Part shown: positions 1 to 7,020 of the stretch, one piece after another | Numbering within the stretch: position 1 is the stretch's first letter | How the letters are laid out: the number at the start of each line of letters is the position of its first letter | Origin: UBA8437 sp003445035 | Lineage (GTDB): Bacteria > Planctomycetota > Planctomycetia > Planctomycetales > Planctomycetaceae | Length of the DNA stretch: 9,211 nt | Direction of reading: 5' to 3' | Assembly (NCBI GenBank): GCA_937901285.1 | Contig: CALCHI010000440.1 | Span: forward strand, 1 to 9,211 | Notes under the pieces: model-generated | The model's database searches: none | Seen by the model: only the letters and a program-made list of their open reading frames with translations | Told to the model about the DNA's origin: nothing | Translations under genes and position numbers: made by a program

Positions 1-1398
1 TTCGGGGTAGATTCTCGCAGCGAGACTGCCCGGCTCTGCGGGTTTCGTGATCCAGCCGGAAGTCGAATCCGCGAAGTCCGGATTCCGGATGTGGGTCAAC
101 CTGTACCGGTATCCCAGTTCATCCGAGAGCAGGTTGGTTTTTCCCTCGATGGCGTAATGCCGAAAGAGACGGCTGGCCCAGCGGATGGTTTCCTCGTCGG
201 CGTAGCTGCACGTGTATTGCTGCAGCCCCGCCAGTCCGGCGTAGGCCGGCTGATTGGCCAGGGCGTGCATCTGCAGATCCATGTACACCTTGAAGTCGAC
301 CTCCGGATCGACATTCAGCGATTCGCCGACTGCCGACATGTAGCCCAGGACCATGACGGTGCGGCGGACGACTCCCGGAAAGTCCTGTTCAAATCGAGGT
401 ATGTTCCACTCGGAGTGGAACTGTTCGTGGATGTGCTTTTCGGCGGCTTTCCGCGTGGGCTGTTCGACAAGATAGCGTTCGATACAGACATGACCGCCCC
501 CTTTGGCCGAGGCGCGGGCGAAATCGCGGCTCAGATCATTGCTGAGGATGCCGCTTCCGTAGGAATACGGGGAATAGGTCTTTCCCCGGAATTTCGGATT
601 GGCGTAGATCCTCTCGACAGCCTTGCTGAATGCCCCGTACTTCGGCTGGTCACCCCCACCGAATTCATCGACGATGATGCCGTCCATCAGTGGATGGTTG
701 AGTCCGACGGCCTGGGACCATGCCTTGTACGCCTCGTCGACCGTCACATCCTGGCGTGTTCGAAATGGATTGACGGCGCTGGTCAGCCAGTGGCGTCCCA
801 GTTGTTTCCATTCCCGCAGATGATCCTCTCGTGCGAAGTGGGCTGTGCCGGCTGCATTGCTGATCCACCGCAGGCCGGCCTTCTTCGATTCCGCAAAACC
901 GGGTGGATTTCCGGCACCACCGCTGAGGATGACGTTGATGTTGGGCAGGACATGCCGTTTGAGAAATGTCCAGTCGTCAAACGGACCATGGTCCAGGTTC
1001 CACATGTCCCCGGCGTGATAAAACGCGTGCTGCAGCACCGGGATTTTCCGTACGGTCAATTCCGACGGTCGGCCTTCGATCGATAGCCTGTGCCGACCGG
1101 CCGCGAGATGACGCATCGCTTCTGGCGGTTGGCTTTTCTTGTGTCCGGTGCACAAGGGGCGGGCTTCATCGTCCAGTCGAATCGTGGCCGGGCCCTCGAC
1201 TGAAATGTGGAACCAGCCAGTACCTGGTGCCTCAAAACGGATGGTCTTCTCTTTCAGCAAGCCGTGTTCGCGGGCATTCACGAACTCGGTCACCAGGTTG
1301 TTGAGGACTTTCTGCGGAGCCGGGTTCGCGGCGAAGGCATTGAGAGGCGTCAGCAGGCTGATCGAGGCGGCGATGAGGGATTGCCAAAGTGTCTTCAT
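1..1398 (-). CDS. Secreted protein of unknown function, possible TIM-barrel-like core (C-terminus cut by window edge)
   Basis: The minus-strand frame is open from ATG at 1398 to the left edge: 466 codons with no stop, so the C-terminus is missing. The start is supported by GGAG (plus-strand 1407-1410) 8 nt upstream and by an immediate signal peptide: K2, a hydrophobic stretch at about 7-20, and likely cleavage near AFAA at 21-24. The protein should therefore be exported. Residues about 45-120 look like a beta-rich N-terminal domain. Residues about 127-300 look like a barrel core, with FDDW at 140-143, NINVILSGG at 153-161, and IIVDEFGGG at 241-249. Asp244-Glu245 at the end of a hydrophobic strand is where many (beta/alpha)8 glycosidases carry catalytic acids. 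The last visible residues, beginning NPDFADSDAGW, look like the start of a C-terminal beta-sandwich or carbohydrate-binding-like domain. The gene is transcribed away from the thiamine-diphosphate enzyme gene. I do not recognise a named family. Glycosidase-like activity is inference only; the reading frame itself is very likely real. Confidence 0.8.
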   Translation of the reverse strand, partial: MKTLWQSLIAASISLLTPLNAFAANPAPQKVLNNLVTEFVNAREHGLLKEKTIRFEAPGTGWFHISVEGPATIRLDDEARPLCTGHKKSQPPEAMRHLAAGRHRLSIEGRPSELTVRKIPVLQHAFYHAGDMWNLDHGPFDDWTFLKRHVLPNINVILSGGAGNPPGFAESKKAGLRWISNAAGTAHFAREDHLREWKQLGRHWLTSAVNPFRTRQDVTVDEAYKAWSQAVGLNHPLMDGIIVDEFGGGDQPKYGAFSKAVERIYANPKFRGKTYSPYSYGSGILSNDLSRDFARASAKGGGHVCIERYLVEQPTRKAAEKHIHEQFHSEWNIPRFEQDFPGVVRRTVMVLGYMSAVGESLNVDPEVDFKVYMDLQMHALANQPAYAGLAGLQQYTCSYADEETIRWASRLFRHYAIEGKTNLLSDELGYRYRLTHIRNPDFADSTSGWITKPAEPGSLAARIYPE

Positions 1399-1608
1399 GT
1401 TCTCGTCTCCGATCGGATGGCAGTGCAACCTGCGACGTCGTCTTCCACCGCGTAGCCTGATGGTATCGACATCCGGAAGGTTGGTGTAGAACCTGACGGG
1501 AAGCTTGCCCACGGGTGCGGACAGAAAACAGGAGGTCACCCGTGTCGAAGTTGGCGACACGTCGTGCTGACGAACGGGCGATGACCATCGAGTCCAGGAG
1601 AATGAATC
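1399..1608. promoter_or_regulatory. Divergent intergenic region with inverted repeats
   Basis: This 210-base gap separates the divergent secreted-protein gene from the ThDP enzyme operon, so it should hold both promoters. I could not assign a convincing -35/-10 pair on either strand. It contains a perfect 8-bp inverted repeat, CACGGGTG at 1510-1517 and CACCCGTG at 1537-1544. This overlaps a 7-bp hairpin, CGTGTCG at 1541-1547 and CGACACG at 1555-1561, with a 7-nt loop. A weaker 5-bp stem lies at 1478-1482 and 1490-1494. I see no tRNA, small gene or known riboswitch. The ribosome binding sites sit at its two ends. Confidence 0.6.
1595..1600 (+). promoter_or_regulatory. Ribosome binding site of the ThDP enzyme gene
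   Basis: CAGGAG lies 8 nt before the ATG at 1609. This favours 1609 over the in-frame ATGs at 1618 and 1636, whose upstream sequence is not purine-rich at the right distance. Confidence 0.65.
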
Positions 1609-3291
1609 ATGCCACGTATGTCTGGCAGCCGGTTCATGAGCGAGACCTTCAAGGGTTACGGCATCACGCACCTGTTTGTCATGCCCTACGTGCTGAATCC
1701 GGTGCTGCGGGATTGTGAGCAGCTCGGCATCCGGCGTGTCATGTGTCACAGCGAAAAAGGGGCCGCGTACATGGCCGACGGCTATGCGCGGATCGCCCGC
1801 CGGCCGTCAGTGTGCATGGCCCAGTCGGTCGGCGCGGCCAACCTGGCGGCGGGATTGCAGGACGCGCGGCTGGCCTGTTCTCCCGTCGTTGCCATCACCG
1901 GTCGGTTGGAACAGATCAAACAACACCGGCATGCCTACCAGGAAATTGATCACCGCGGTCCCTTCGAGTCGGTGACGAAGTTTCACTCGCAGGTGACTTC
2001 GGCCAGGGAGCTGCCGTTTTTCCTGCGACAGGCCTTCCGCGAAGCGACCACCGGGACTCCGGGACCAACGCACCTGGATCTGGATGGCATCGACGGTACC
2101 GTTGTTGCCAACGACGAGGCCGACCTGGAACTGATCGTCGAGGAACCGTTCACCCGTGTGCCTCCGTTCCGCCCGGAACCCGAACTCACGCTGATCCGGG
2201 AAGCCCTGGGGCTTCTGTCGGCGGCAAAACGGCCAGTGATCGTCGCCGGAGGCGGTGTCACGGCATCGCAGGCACAGGACGATCTCGTGGCACTGGCTGA
2301 GAAACTCTCGATTCCCGTGGCCACCGCGATGAACGCCAAGACCGCGATTCCTGCCGACCACCCGCTGGCCGTCGGCGTGCCGGGCAACTATTCGCGGGCC
2401 TGTACGAACCAGATCGTCTGCGAGGCGGATCTCGTGTTTTTCGTCGGCAGTCACACCGGTGGGCAGCTGACCCACGACTGGCGAATCCCACCGGCGGGTG
2501 CGACGGTGATTCAGGTCGACATCAATGCAGCCGAACTCGGACGCTCGTATCCGGTCAGGCTGGGGATGCAGGGTGATGCCCGGGCGACGTTACGGAAGAT
2601 GCTTGAACAATGTGAAACCGCCGGGCCACGCACGGAGTGGCTGGATCGGGTTCAACAGTTGATCGGGGAGTGGCGCGAGGAGGTGGCGCCGTTGGTCAAT
2701 TCCGATGAACTGCCGATGCGGCCGGAACGACTCTGTAAGGAGTTGTCCGAAACACTGCCCTCGGACGCCATCCTCGTCTCGGATACCGGGCATGCGGGAG
2801 TGTGGACCGGCACTATGCTGGATCTCAAGCACCCCGGCCAATCGTTCATCCGGTGTGCCGGATCACTGGGCTGGGGCATTCCGGCGGCCATCGGGGCCAA
2901 GTGCGCCGCACCCGACCGGCCGGTCATTTGTTTTACCGGGGATGGAGGTGTCTATTACCATCTGACCGAACTGGACACGGCACTTCGGTGCGGGATCAAC
3001 ACGGTGACCGTCATCAACAACAACAGTTCGTTGAACCAGGAACAATTCGGTGTCGAACAGACCTACGGGACCAGGTCACCGGGTTCTGACGAACTGTGGA
3101 TGCTGTCGGAAATCGACTTCGACAAGATGGCCGAATCGATGGGCTGCTTCGGGGTCCGAGTGACGCGGCCTGGCGATTTTGCCGGAGCCCTGGAACAGGC
3201 TCTCAACTGTGGCAAGCCCGCGGTCATCGACGTCAAGACGCACATCGAGGGCATCGCTCCTCCGGCGTGGCTGGCTCCAGGTGCACCATGA
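1609..3291 (+). CDS. Thiamine-diphosphate-dependent enzyme, acetolactate synthase/2-oxoacid decarboxylase superfamily
   Basis: This 560-residue cytoplasmic protein has the three-domain layout and usual length of the acetolactate synthase/decarboxylase superfamily. The PYR domain is about 5-180, the central domain about 195-335 (IVAGGG at 211-216), and the PP domain about 375-545. Glu49 in HSEKGA matches the conserved glutamate that activates the ThDP aminopyrimidine ring. The ThDP/Mg2+ motif is clear: GDGG at 444-447 and N470-N472, with a normal interval of about 25 residues. GSLGWGIPAAIGAK at 418-431 and SDTGHAGVW at 391-399 are also typical. The acetolactate-synthase segment around SGPGATN is replaced here by QSVGAAN (72-78). 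No regulatory small subunit gene is adjacent, so biosynthetic acetolactate synthase is unlikely. A decarboxylase, carboligase or lyase acting on an unknown 2-oxoacid is more plausible. The stop overlaps the transporter start by ATGA, so the two genes probably form one operon with coupled translation. Superfamily assignment is firm; the substrate is unknown. Confidence 0.93.
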   Translation: MPRMSGSRFMSETFKGYGITHLFVMPYVLNPVLRDCEQLGIRRVMCHSEKGAAYMADGYARIARRPSVCMAQSVGAANLAAGLQDARLACSPVVAITGRLEQIKQHRHAYQEIDHRGPFESVTKFHSQVTSARELPFFLRQAFREATTGTPGPTHLDLDGIDGTVVANDEADLELIVEEPFTRVPPFRPEPELTLIREALGLLSAAKRPVIVAGGGVTASQAQDDLVALAEKLSIPVATAMNAKTAIPADHPLAVGVPGNYSRACTNQIVCEADLVFFVGSHTGGQLTHDWRIPPAGATVIQVDINAAELGRSYPVRLGMQGDARATLRKMLEQCETAGPRTEWLDRVQQLIGEWREEVAPLVNSDELPMRPERLCKELSETLPSDAILVSDTGHAGVWTGTMLDLKHPGQSFIRCAGSLGWGIPAAIGAKCAAPDRPVICFTGDGGVYYHLTELDTALRCGINTVTVINNNSSLNQEQFGVEQTYGTRSPGSDELWMLSEIDFDKMAESMGCFGVRVTRPGDFAGALEQALNCGKPAVIDVKTHIEGIAPPAWLAPGAP

Positions 3292-4733
3292 CCGACTTGG
3301 CCGGTGCCCCTGTTCCCGAATTGCCTCCGGATGCTGACGAGAACGTCTCGAACGCTGACCCTTACACCGTCCGTGATGGAGAGGCACACCCTCCGCCCAC
3401 GACCTTCGCGGGGCGACTCAAATATCTCGGGCCGAGCCTGATTGTCACCGGTGCCGTGATCGGCTCCGGTGAACTGGTGCTGACGACCAGCCTGGGTGCG
3501 GCGGCCGGATGGTCACTGCTGTGGTGGATGCTGTTGTCCTGCTGGTGCAAGTCGCTCGTGCAGGCCGAAATCGCCCGCTACACCATCGTGTCCGGCGACA
3601 CCTATCTGCGGGCACTGAACCGGCTGCCGGGGCGGGTGGGGCGAGTCTCGTGGCCGATCTGGTTGAGCTTGATTGCCTACGTTCCAATCACGATGGGGAT
3701 GGGGGGAATCCTCGGCGGTGCCGGCCAGTCGCTTGCGTTTTTCGCGTCACTGGCTGACATCACGATCGACGGTACGGTATGCACCGCGGGCATCGCGGTC
3801 ATCAGCGCGATTATCCTGGGCACGGGGTCCTATCGCTGGCTGGAACGCGTGATGTTGCCGGCGGTGTTGATCTTCACGCTGACGACGCTGATCTGTTCGA
3901 TCGCCATGCAGTTCACCGAATTCCGCACCCCTCTCGAGGATGTGTGGAGCGGAATGACCCCGGATGTGCCTCTGTTCGTCTCACTCGCGGTCCTCGCCCT
4001 TTCGGCCTATGGCTACACCGGAACCACGGCGGGAGACATCTCGGCTTACACCTACTGGTGCATCGAGAAGGGGTATCCCAGCTTCGTCGGCTCCGACCGC
4101 ACAGCCCCGGAATGGGAATCCCACGCCCGGGGCTGGATGAAGGTCCTTCATACCGACGTGTGGTTCGCGCTGATCATCGTCACGTGTGCGACCATCCCTT
4201 ATTACGTGCTCGGGGCCGGCGTGCTCAACCGAATGGAGGTCGTGCCCGAGGGGAATACCGAGACCATCTCGACGCTCTCCAACATCTTCACCCAGACACT
4301 CGGTCCCTGGGCCGTGTGGATCTTCGGCATCGGAGCGTTCCTGATCCTGTTTTCGACGGTGTTGGCGGGCATGGGAGCCAACGGTCGCGTGTTTCCTGAC
4401 TACCTGATCGAATTGCGGATTTTCGATCGCTCGAACCTCGCCCTGCGGAAGGCGATCATCCGCTGGTACCTGGTGGCGTTGCCGATCGTCGCCTTCGTGA
4501 TCTATCTGTGTTCCCCGAGCTTCGTCGTCCTCATCAAGATCGGCGGGCTGGCCTCGGCCAGCTTCCTGCCGATCCAGGCCGGGGCCACGATCTGGCTGCA
4601 GTCGAAGAAGATGGATCCGCGTATTCGTCCCCGCCGGTTCACGAGGATCGCGCTCTGGGCCATCTTCCTGTTCGAACTCTTGATGGCCGGCCTGGTCGTC
4701 TGGTTCGTCGTGCTGGCTCGGTCCGGAAGCTGA
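3288..4733 (+). CDS. Nramp-related membrane transporter lacking canonical metal-binding motifs
   Basis: This 481-residue integral membrane protein has about 11 hydrophobic helices, roughly at 48-69, 75-97, 124-148, 165-181, 187-207, 227-247, 289-311, 338-363, 395-412, 414-437 and 452-478. They follow a hydrophilic N-terminal tail of about 45 residues. The opening of helix 1 (GPSLIVTGAVIGSGE, 48-62) and the overall layout resemble the Nramp (SLC11/MntH) family, which has the LeuT fold. The family's metal-binding DPGN motif in helix 1 is replaced by IGSGE (58-62), and no MPH motif is seen in helix 6, which reads LSAYGYTGTTAGD (238-250). The ligand may therefore be Mg2+, another ion or a small organic molecule. 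The ATG at 3288 is chosen because it overlaps the upstream TGA (ATGA); the frame extends further upstream only as a shadow inside the enzyme gene. A weak AGGTG lies just before the start. The coupling suggests a shared function with the ThDP enzyme. The fold is fairly sure, the transported substance is not. Confidence 0.85.
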   Translation: MTDLAGAPVPELPPDADENVSNADPYTVRDGEAHPPPTTFAGRLKYLGPSLIVTGAVIGSGELVLTTSLGAAAGWSLLWWMLLSCWCKSLVQAEIARYTIVSGDTYLRALNRLPGRVGRVSWPIWLSLIAYVPITMGMGGILGGAGQSLAFFASLADITIDGTVCTAGIAVISAIILGTGSYRWLERVMLPAVLIFTLTTLICSIAMQFTEFRTPLEDVWSGMTPDVPLFVSLAVLALSAYGYTGTTAGDISAYTYWCIEKGYPSFVGSDRTAPEWESHARGWMKVLHTDVWFALIIVTCATIPYYVLGAGVLNRMEVVPEGNTETISTLSNIFTQTLGPWAVWIFGIGAFLILFSTVLAGMGANGRVFPDYLIELRIFDRSNLALRKAIIRWYLVALPIVAFVIYLCSPSFVVLIKIGGLASASFLPIQAGATIWLQSKKMDPRIRPRRFTRIALWAIFLFELLMAGLVVWFVVLARSGS

Positions 4734-4740
4734 ATTCAGC
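4729..4740. repeat. Perfect 12-bp palindrome across the transporter stop codon
   Basis: GCTGAATTCAGC is its own reverse complement and spans the TGA stop at 4731-4733. It sits at the edge of the 31-base convergent gap (4734-4764). If folded as RNA, only a 4-bp stem with an AATT loop is possible, with no T-tract, so it is not a good intrinsic terminator. It may be coincidental or a protein-binding site. Confidence 0.35.
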
Positions 4741-4764
4741 CGAGTGAGCGCGCGACAAGGTCGT

Positions 4765-6849
4765 CTAGGGAGCCGGGTCGAGGTCCAGTGTCAGTGGCTC
4801 ACGGATGTAGCTGTAGTAGTAGGAGGTGCCGTATCCCATTGCCATCCCGCGGACGCCCTTCTTGAGGACGGTGGCTTTGCGGGCTTCCCAGGAGATGTAG
4901 TAGGCGGTGTCGGTGCTTTCGAGATTGGCGACCAGCCACTTGCAGAAGGTGCCGTGGCCGGGAAACCACTTGTCCGTGTAAGCCTTGCTGTAGCTGATGA
5001 TCTTCATCCGGTAATCCTCGAACCGGTCGACGGTTTGCTTCAGTTCGGTTCGGTTCGCGTCACTGGCGCGGACCTGATAGGCCCGGTAGGAGATCAGCAT
5101 CTCGGTCAGCAGCTTGATGAAATCAAAGTGGTCCCGTGAGAGTCGCACCCAACCCCTGGCTCGCTCGGTCCCGGCGAGTTTCTCAGCCTCCTGCAGATGC
5201 GATTCGAGTGTTCCCAACACACCCGGTGGATACATCGACAGGTACATCTGCGTGGTCGTCAGCCAGCGTGGCAACTGCGTGTTGCGTACGTCGGCAGCAA
5301 TGTCGGTGTCGGAGATCGGGATGACCTGGGCCAGCCGCTGCTGCAGCAGGTCGAAGAATCGCTGCATCGGTCCGCTGGCGTCTTCAAAGACACCGCCACA
5401 GTATTCGGCGACGATGGCCTTGTGGTCCTGGGAGGGATCACCCATCAGGCGTCCCATCAGGTAATTGAGGGGGCCTTCGAGGCCCCAGTTGCCCGCCGGG
5501 TCCAGGCTGATGGCCATGAACCCACTTTTGTGCAGGTAACGCAGACGCGCGGTGACCTCCTCGGCCGTCATGTGCAGGTTGACGCCCATGGGGCATTGCG
5601 TGTTGAACCAGTAGGTGAATCCGGTGAAACCGGCCACCTTCCCCCGCCAGGCCTCGATGTACTCGGGATTCAGATTCATCATTTCGGCGATCACGTGCTT
5701 GCCGAAGTGAGGGATCTTCCTGGAAGGCCAGGCCGTGGGTGCGTACGCCATCAGCATCACCACCTTGCCGGGATGGCTCTCGGCTACGGCGTCGGCGACG
5801 TCCTTGTGCAGCATCAGCAGGCGTTCACAGGGTTTGTCGCGGAGTACGGTCCGTTGGAACGGTTCCCAGCGGATGGGGATCCCCTTCTTGCCCTGGTCAG
5901 CTGCCCAGTGGGTCCAGCGGTAATCGTCGAGTTTCTCGCAACGGTCGCACTGGCAACGCAGGTATCCGTCCTCCTGTCCGAGTGAAACCCAGTCCAGTCC
6001 CTGGTCGTAGCGGCTGCGCATGTTTTGAATGAGCAGGCGTTTGACATCGGGATTGCTGGAGCACAGGTGGTTGCCTCGCTTCGTGCGTTTGCCGTCGATC
6101 AGGGCGAAGTACTCGGGGTGTTTCTCGAAATACTGGTCAGCGGAGACGGCTGCGTAGTAGGTGTGTCCGCCGGGTGCGGCCTTGACCGCCTTGCGGTAGT
6201 TGTTGGCCTGGGCCGACAGGGACTTGCCCGGCTCATTCAGGATGTTGACGTCGTACACCGAGCGTCCGTCGGAGTAGGCAAATGCGGGTTGGAATTGCGT
6301 GTTCAGGTCAGACGGTACGTGGAGATTCGTCCGCGGTGGCACCAGCTCGCCGTTCGGGCCGGGAAGAAACCAGCGAACACCGACGTGATCTTCGAGGAGC
6401 TTGATGACCGCCCGGTTGGTTCCCCTGGCGCCCACCCAGTCGTGGGTTTTGGTTCCGGCGTCATCGTGACCGATCAGGAACAGGACCCGGTCTTTGACGC
6501 GAAGACGGCAGCCATCCCATTTGAGGGTTTTCCCGCTGATCCCCGCCGCCTTGGCCAGTGCGGTCGGGCCGACGGAGATCAGGCGGCCGGGAGGAAGAGG
6601 CTTACCCTCGACGTGCACCGGCAATTTCGCCCCGCTGGCCTTGTGGACATACTTGACCAGCCAGTCCCCGGCCGTCTTGACCCACTGCCGGGCTTCTGCC
6701 GGGACGACGACCGTGGCGGCCGGATGGCCTTGCCTGACGATCTGGAACGGGACCGAGGGCTCTGCGGCCTGCATTTCCCGTGGCAGTAGAAGAGCCGTCC
6801 AGGCCAGGACAAGACATGGGAATTGTCTGTGGGATACGATTTGCCGCAT
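4765..6849 (-). CDS. Secreted DUF4838 domain protein, glycosidase-like
   Basis: This 694-residue protein runs from ATG at 6849 to TAG at 4767-4765. The start is chosen because it begins a signal peptide: basic residues at 2-8, a hydrophobic core at about 11-22, and likely cleavage after MQA-A near 26-29. The frame continues upstream to 7155, but that part overlaps the zinc-ribbon gene and lacks protein character. GTNRAVIKLLEDHVGVRWF (143-161) and GPNGELVPP (164-172) match the alpha-glucuronidase-N-terminal-like domain that often precedes DUF4838. KHPEYFALIDGKR (243-255), CSSNPDV (263-269) and LGQEDGYLRCQC (290-301) are typical of DUF4838, a TIM-barrel family related to glycoside hydrolases. 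Glu293 and Asp294 are candidate acidic active-site residues. Cys299, Cys301 and Cys304 form a CxCxxC cluster that could bind metal or form a disulfide. The gene converges on the transporter gene and diverges from the zinc-ribbon gene. The family is confident; substrate and activity are unknown. Confidence 0.9.
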   Translation of the reverse strand: MRQIVSHRQFPCLVLAWTALLLPREMQAAEPSVPFQIVRQGHPAATVVVPAEARQWVKTAGDWLVKYVHKASGAKLPVHVEGKPLPPGRLISVGPTALAKAAGISGKTLKWDGCRLRVKDRVLFLIGHDDAGTKTHDWVGARGTNRAVIKLLEDHVGVRWFLPGPNGELVPPRTNLHVPSDLNTQFQPAFAYSDGRSVYDVNILNEPGKSLSAQANNYRKAVKAAPGGHTYYAAVSADQYFEKHPEYFALIDGKRTKRGNHLCSSNPDVKRLLIQNMRSRYDQGLDWVSLGQEDGYLRCQCDRCEKLDDYRWTHWAADQGKKGIPIRWEPFQRTVLRDKPCERLLMLHKDVADAVAESHPGKVVMLMAYAPTAWPSRKIPHFGKHVIAEMMNLNPEYIEAWRGKVAGFTGFTYWFNTQCPMGVNLHMTAEEVTARLRYLHKSGFMAISLDPAGNWGLEGPLNYLMGRLMGDPSQDHKAIVAEYCGGVFEDASGPMQRFFDLLQQRLAQVIPISDTDIAADVRNTQLPRWLTTTQMYLSMYPPGVLGTLESHLQEAEKLAGTERARGWVRLSRDHFDFIKLLTEMLISYRAYQVRASDANRTELKQTVDRFEDYRMKIISYSKAYTDKWFPGHGTFCKWLVANLESTDTAYYISWEARKATVLKKGVRGMAMGYGTSYYYSYIREPLTLDLDPAP

Positions 6850-6864
6850 TGGAGGTCTTCCCGT

Positions 6865-6887
6865 AACGTTGAGAACTGAACGTTCAG
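6865..6887. promoter_or_regulatory. Candidate operator: 12-bp palindrome plus a second AACGTT
   Basis: CTGAACGTTCAG at 6876-6887 is a perfect palindrome with a central CG. A second copy of its core, AACGTT, is at 6865-6870, 14 nt away centre to centre. Palindromes with a central CG flanked by A/T are characteristic of LacI-family operators, which commonly control carbohydrate genes. The site lies 15-38 nt upstream of the DUF4838 start, between that start and any upstream promoter, a position suited to repression. No regulator gene is in the window, so the assignment is inference. Confidence 0.4.
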
Positions 6888-7006
6888 GTAAGATCTTGAC
6901 CGGGAGGACAGTCGGCCGTCCACTCTCAAGGACGGGAATCCTGGAGTGACCGGGCCGGTTCTGGTTTCGTCGTCCACACGTGGCGGATTGTGGTCTCCAC
7001 TCCAAC

Positions 7007-7017
7007 GGAGAGGTGAG
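7007..7017 (+). promoter_or_regulatory. Ribosome binding site of the zinc-ribbon gene
   Basis: The purine-rich GGAGAGGTGAG ends 3 nt before ATG 7021, and its AGGTG core lies 5 nt before it. It marks 7021 as the start, even though the frame is open upstream to 6946. Confidence 0.6.
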
Positions 7018-7020
7018 AAT

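Larger units (their letters stand above)
6850..7020. promoter_or_regulatory. Divergent intergenic region between the DUF4838 and zinc-ribbon genes
   Basis: This 171-base gap should hold promoters for both directions, but no convincing sigma-70 pair was found. Besides the 12-bp palindrome at 6876-6887, it contains a GC-rich inverted repeat, CCGTCC at 6916-6921 and GGACGG at 6930-6935, with an 8-nt loop. No small gene is evident. Confidence 0.5.

Noticed and set aside
91..1086. 331-codon open frame on the plus strand
   Set aside because: It lies antisense, in matching codon register, to the secreted-protein gene, which has a signal peptide and ribosome binding site. The plus-strand translation has neither domain character nor a good start.
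1466..1492. Possible -35/-10 promoter (TCGACA and TAGAAC)
   Set aside because: The spacing is 15 nt and both boxes match the consensus poorly, so this is too weak to report as a promoter.
3096..3287. Earlier start for the transporter gene at 3096
   Set aside because: It would overlap the ThDP enzyme coding region by nearly 200 bases. The ATGA junction at 3288 is the natural start.
4734..4764. Bidirectional terminator between the convergent genes
   Set aside because: Only a short stem (CGAC/GTCG at 4753-4756/4760-4763) and a 4-bp stem within the palindrome are possible, with no T-tract on either side.
5197..5985. 262-codon open frame on the plus strand
   Set aside because: It is antisense to the DUF4838 gene, with no motif or ribosome binding site.
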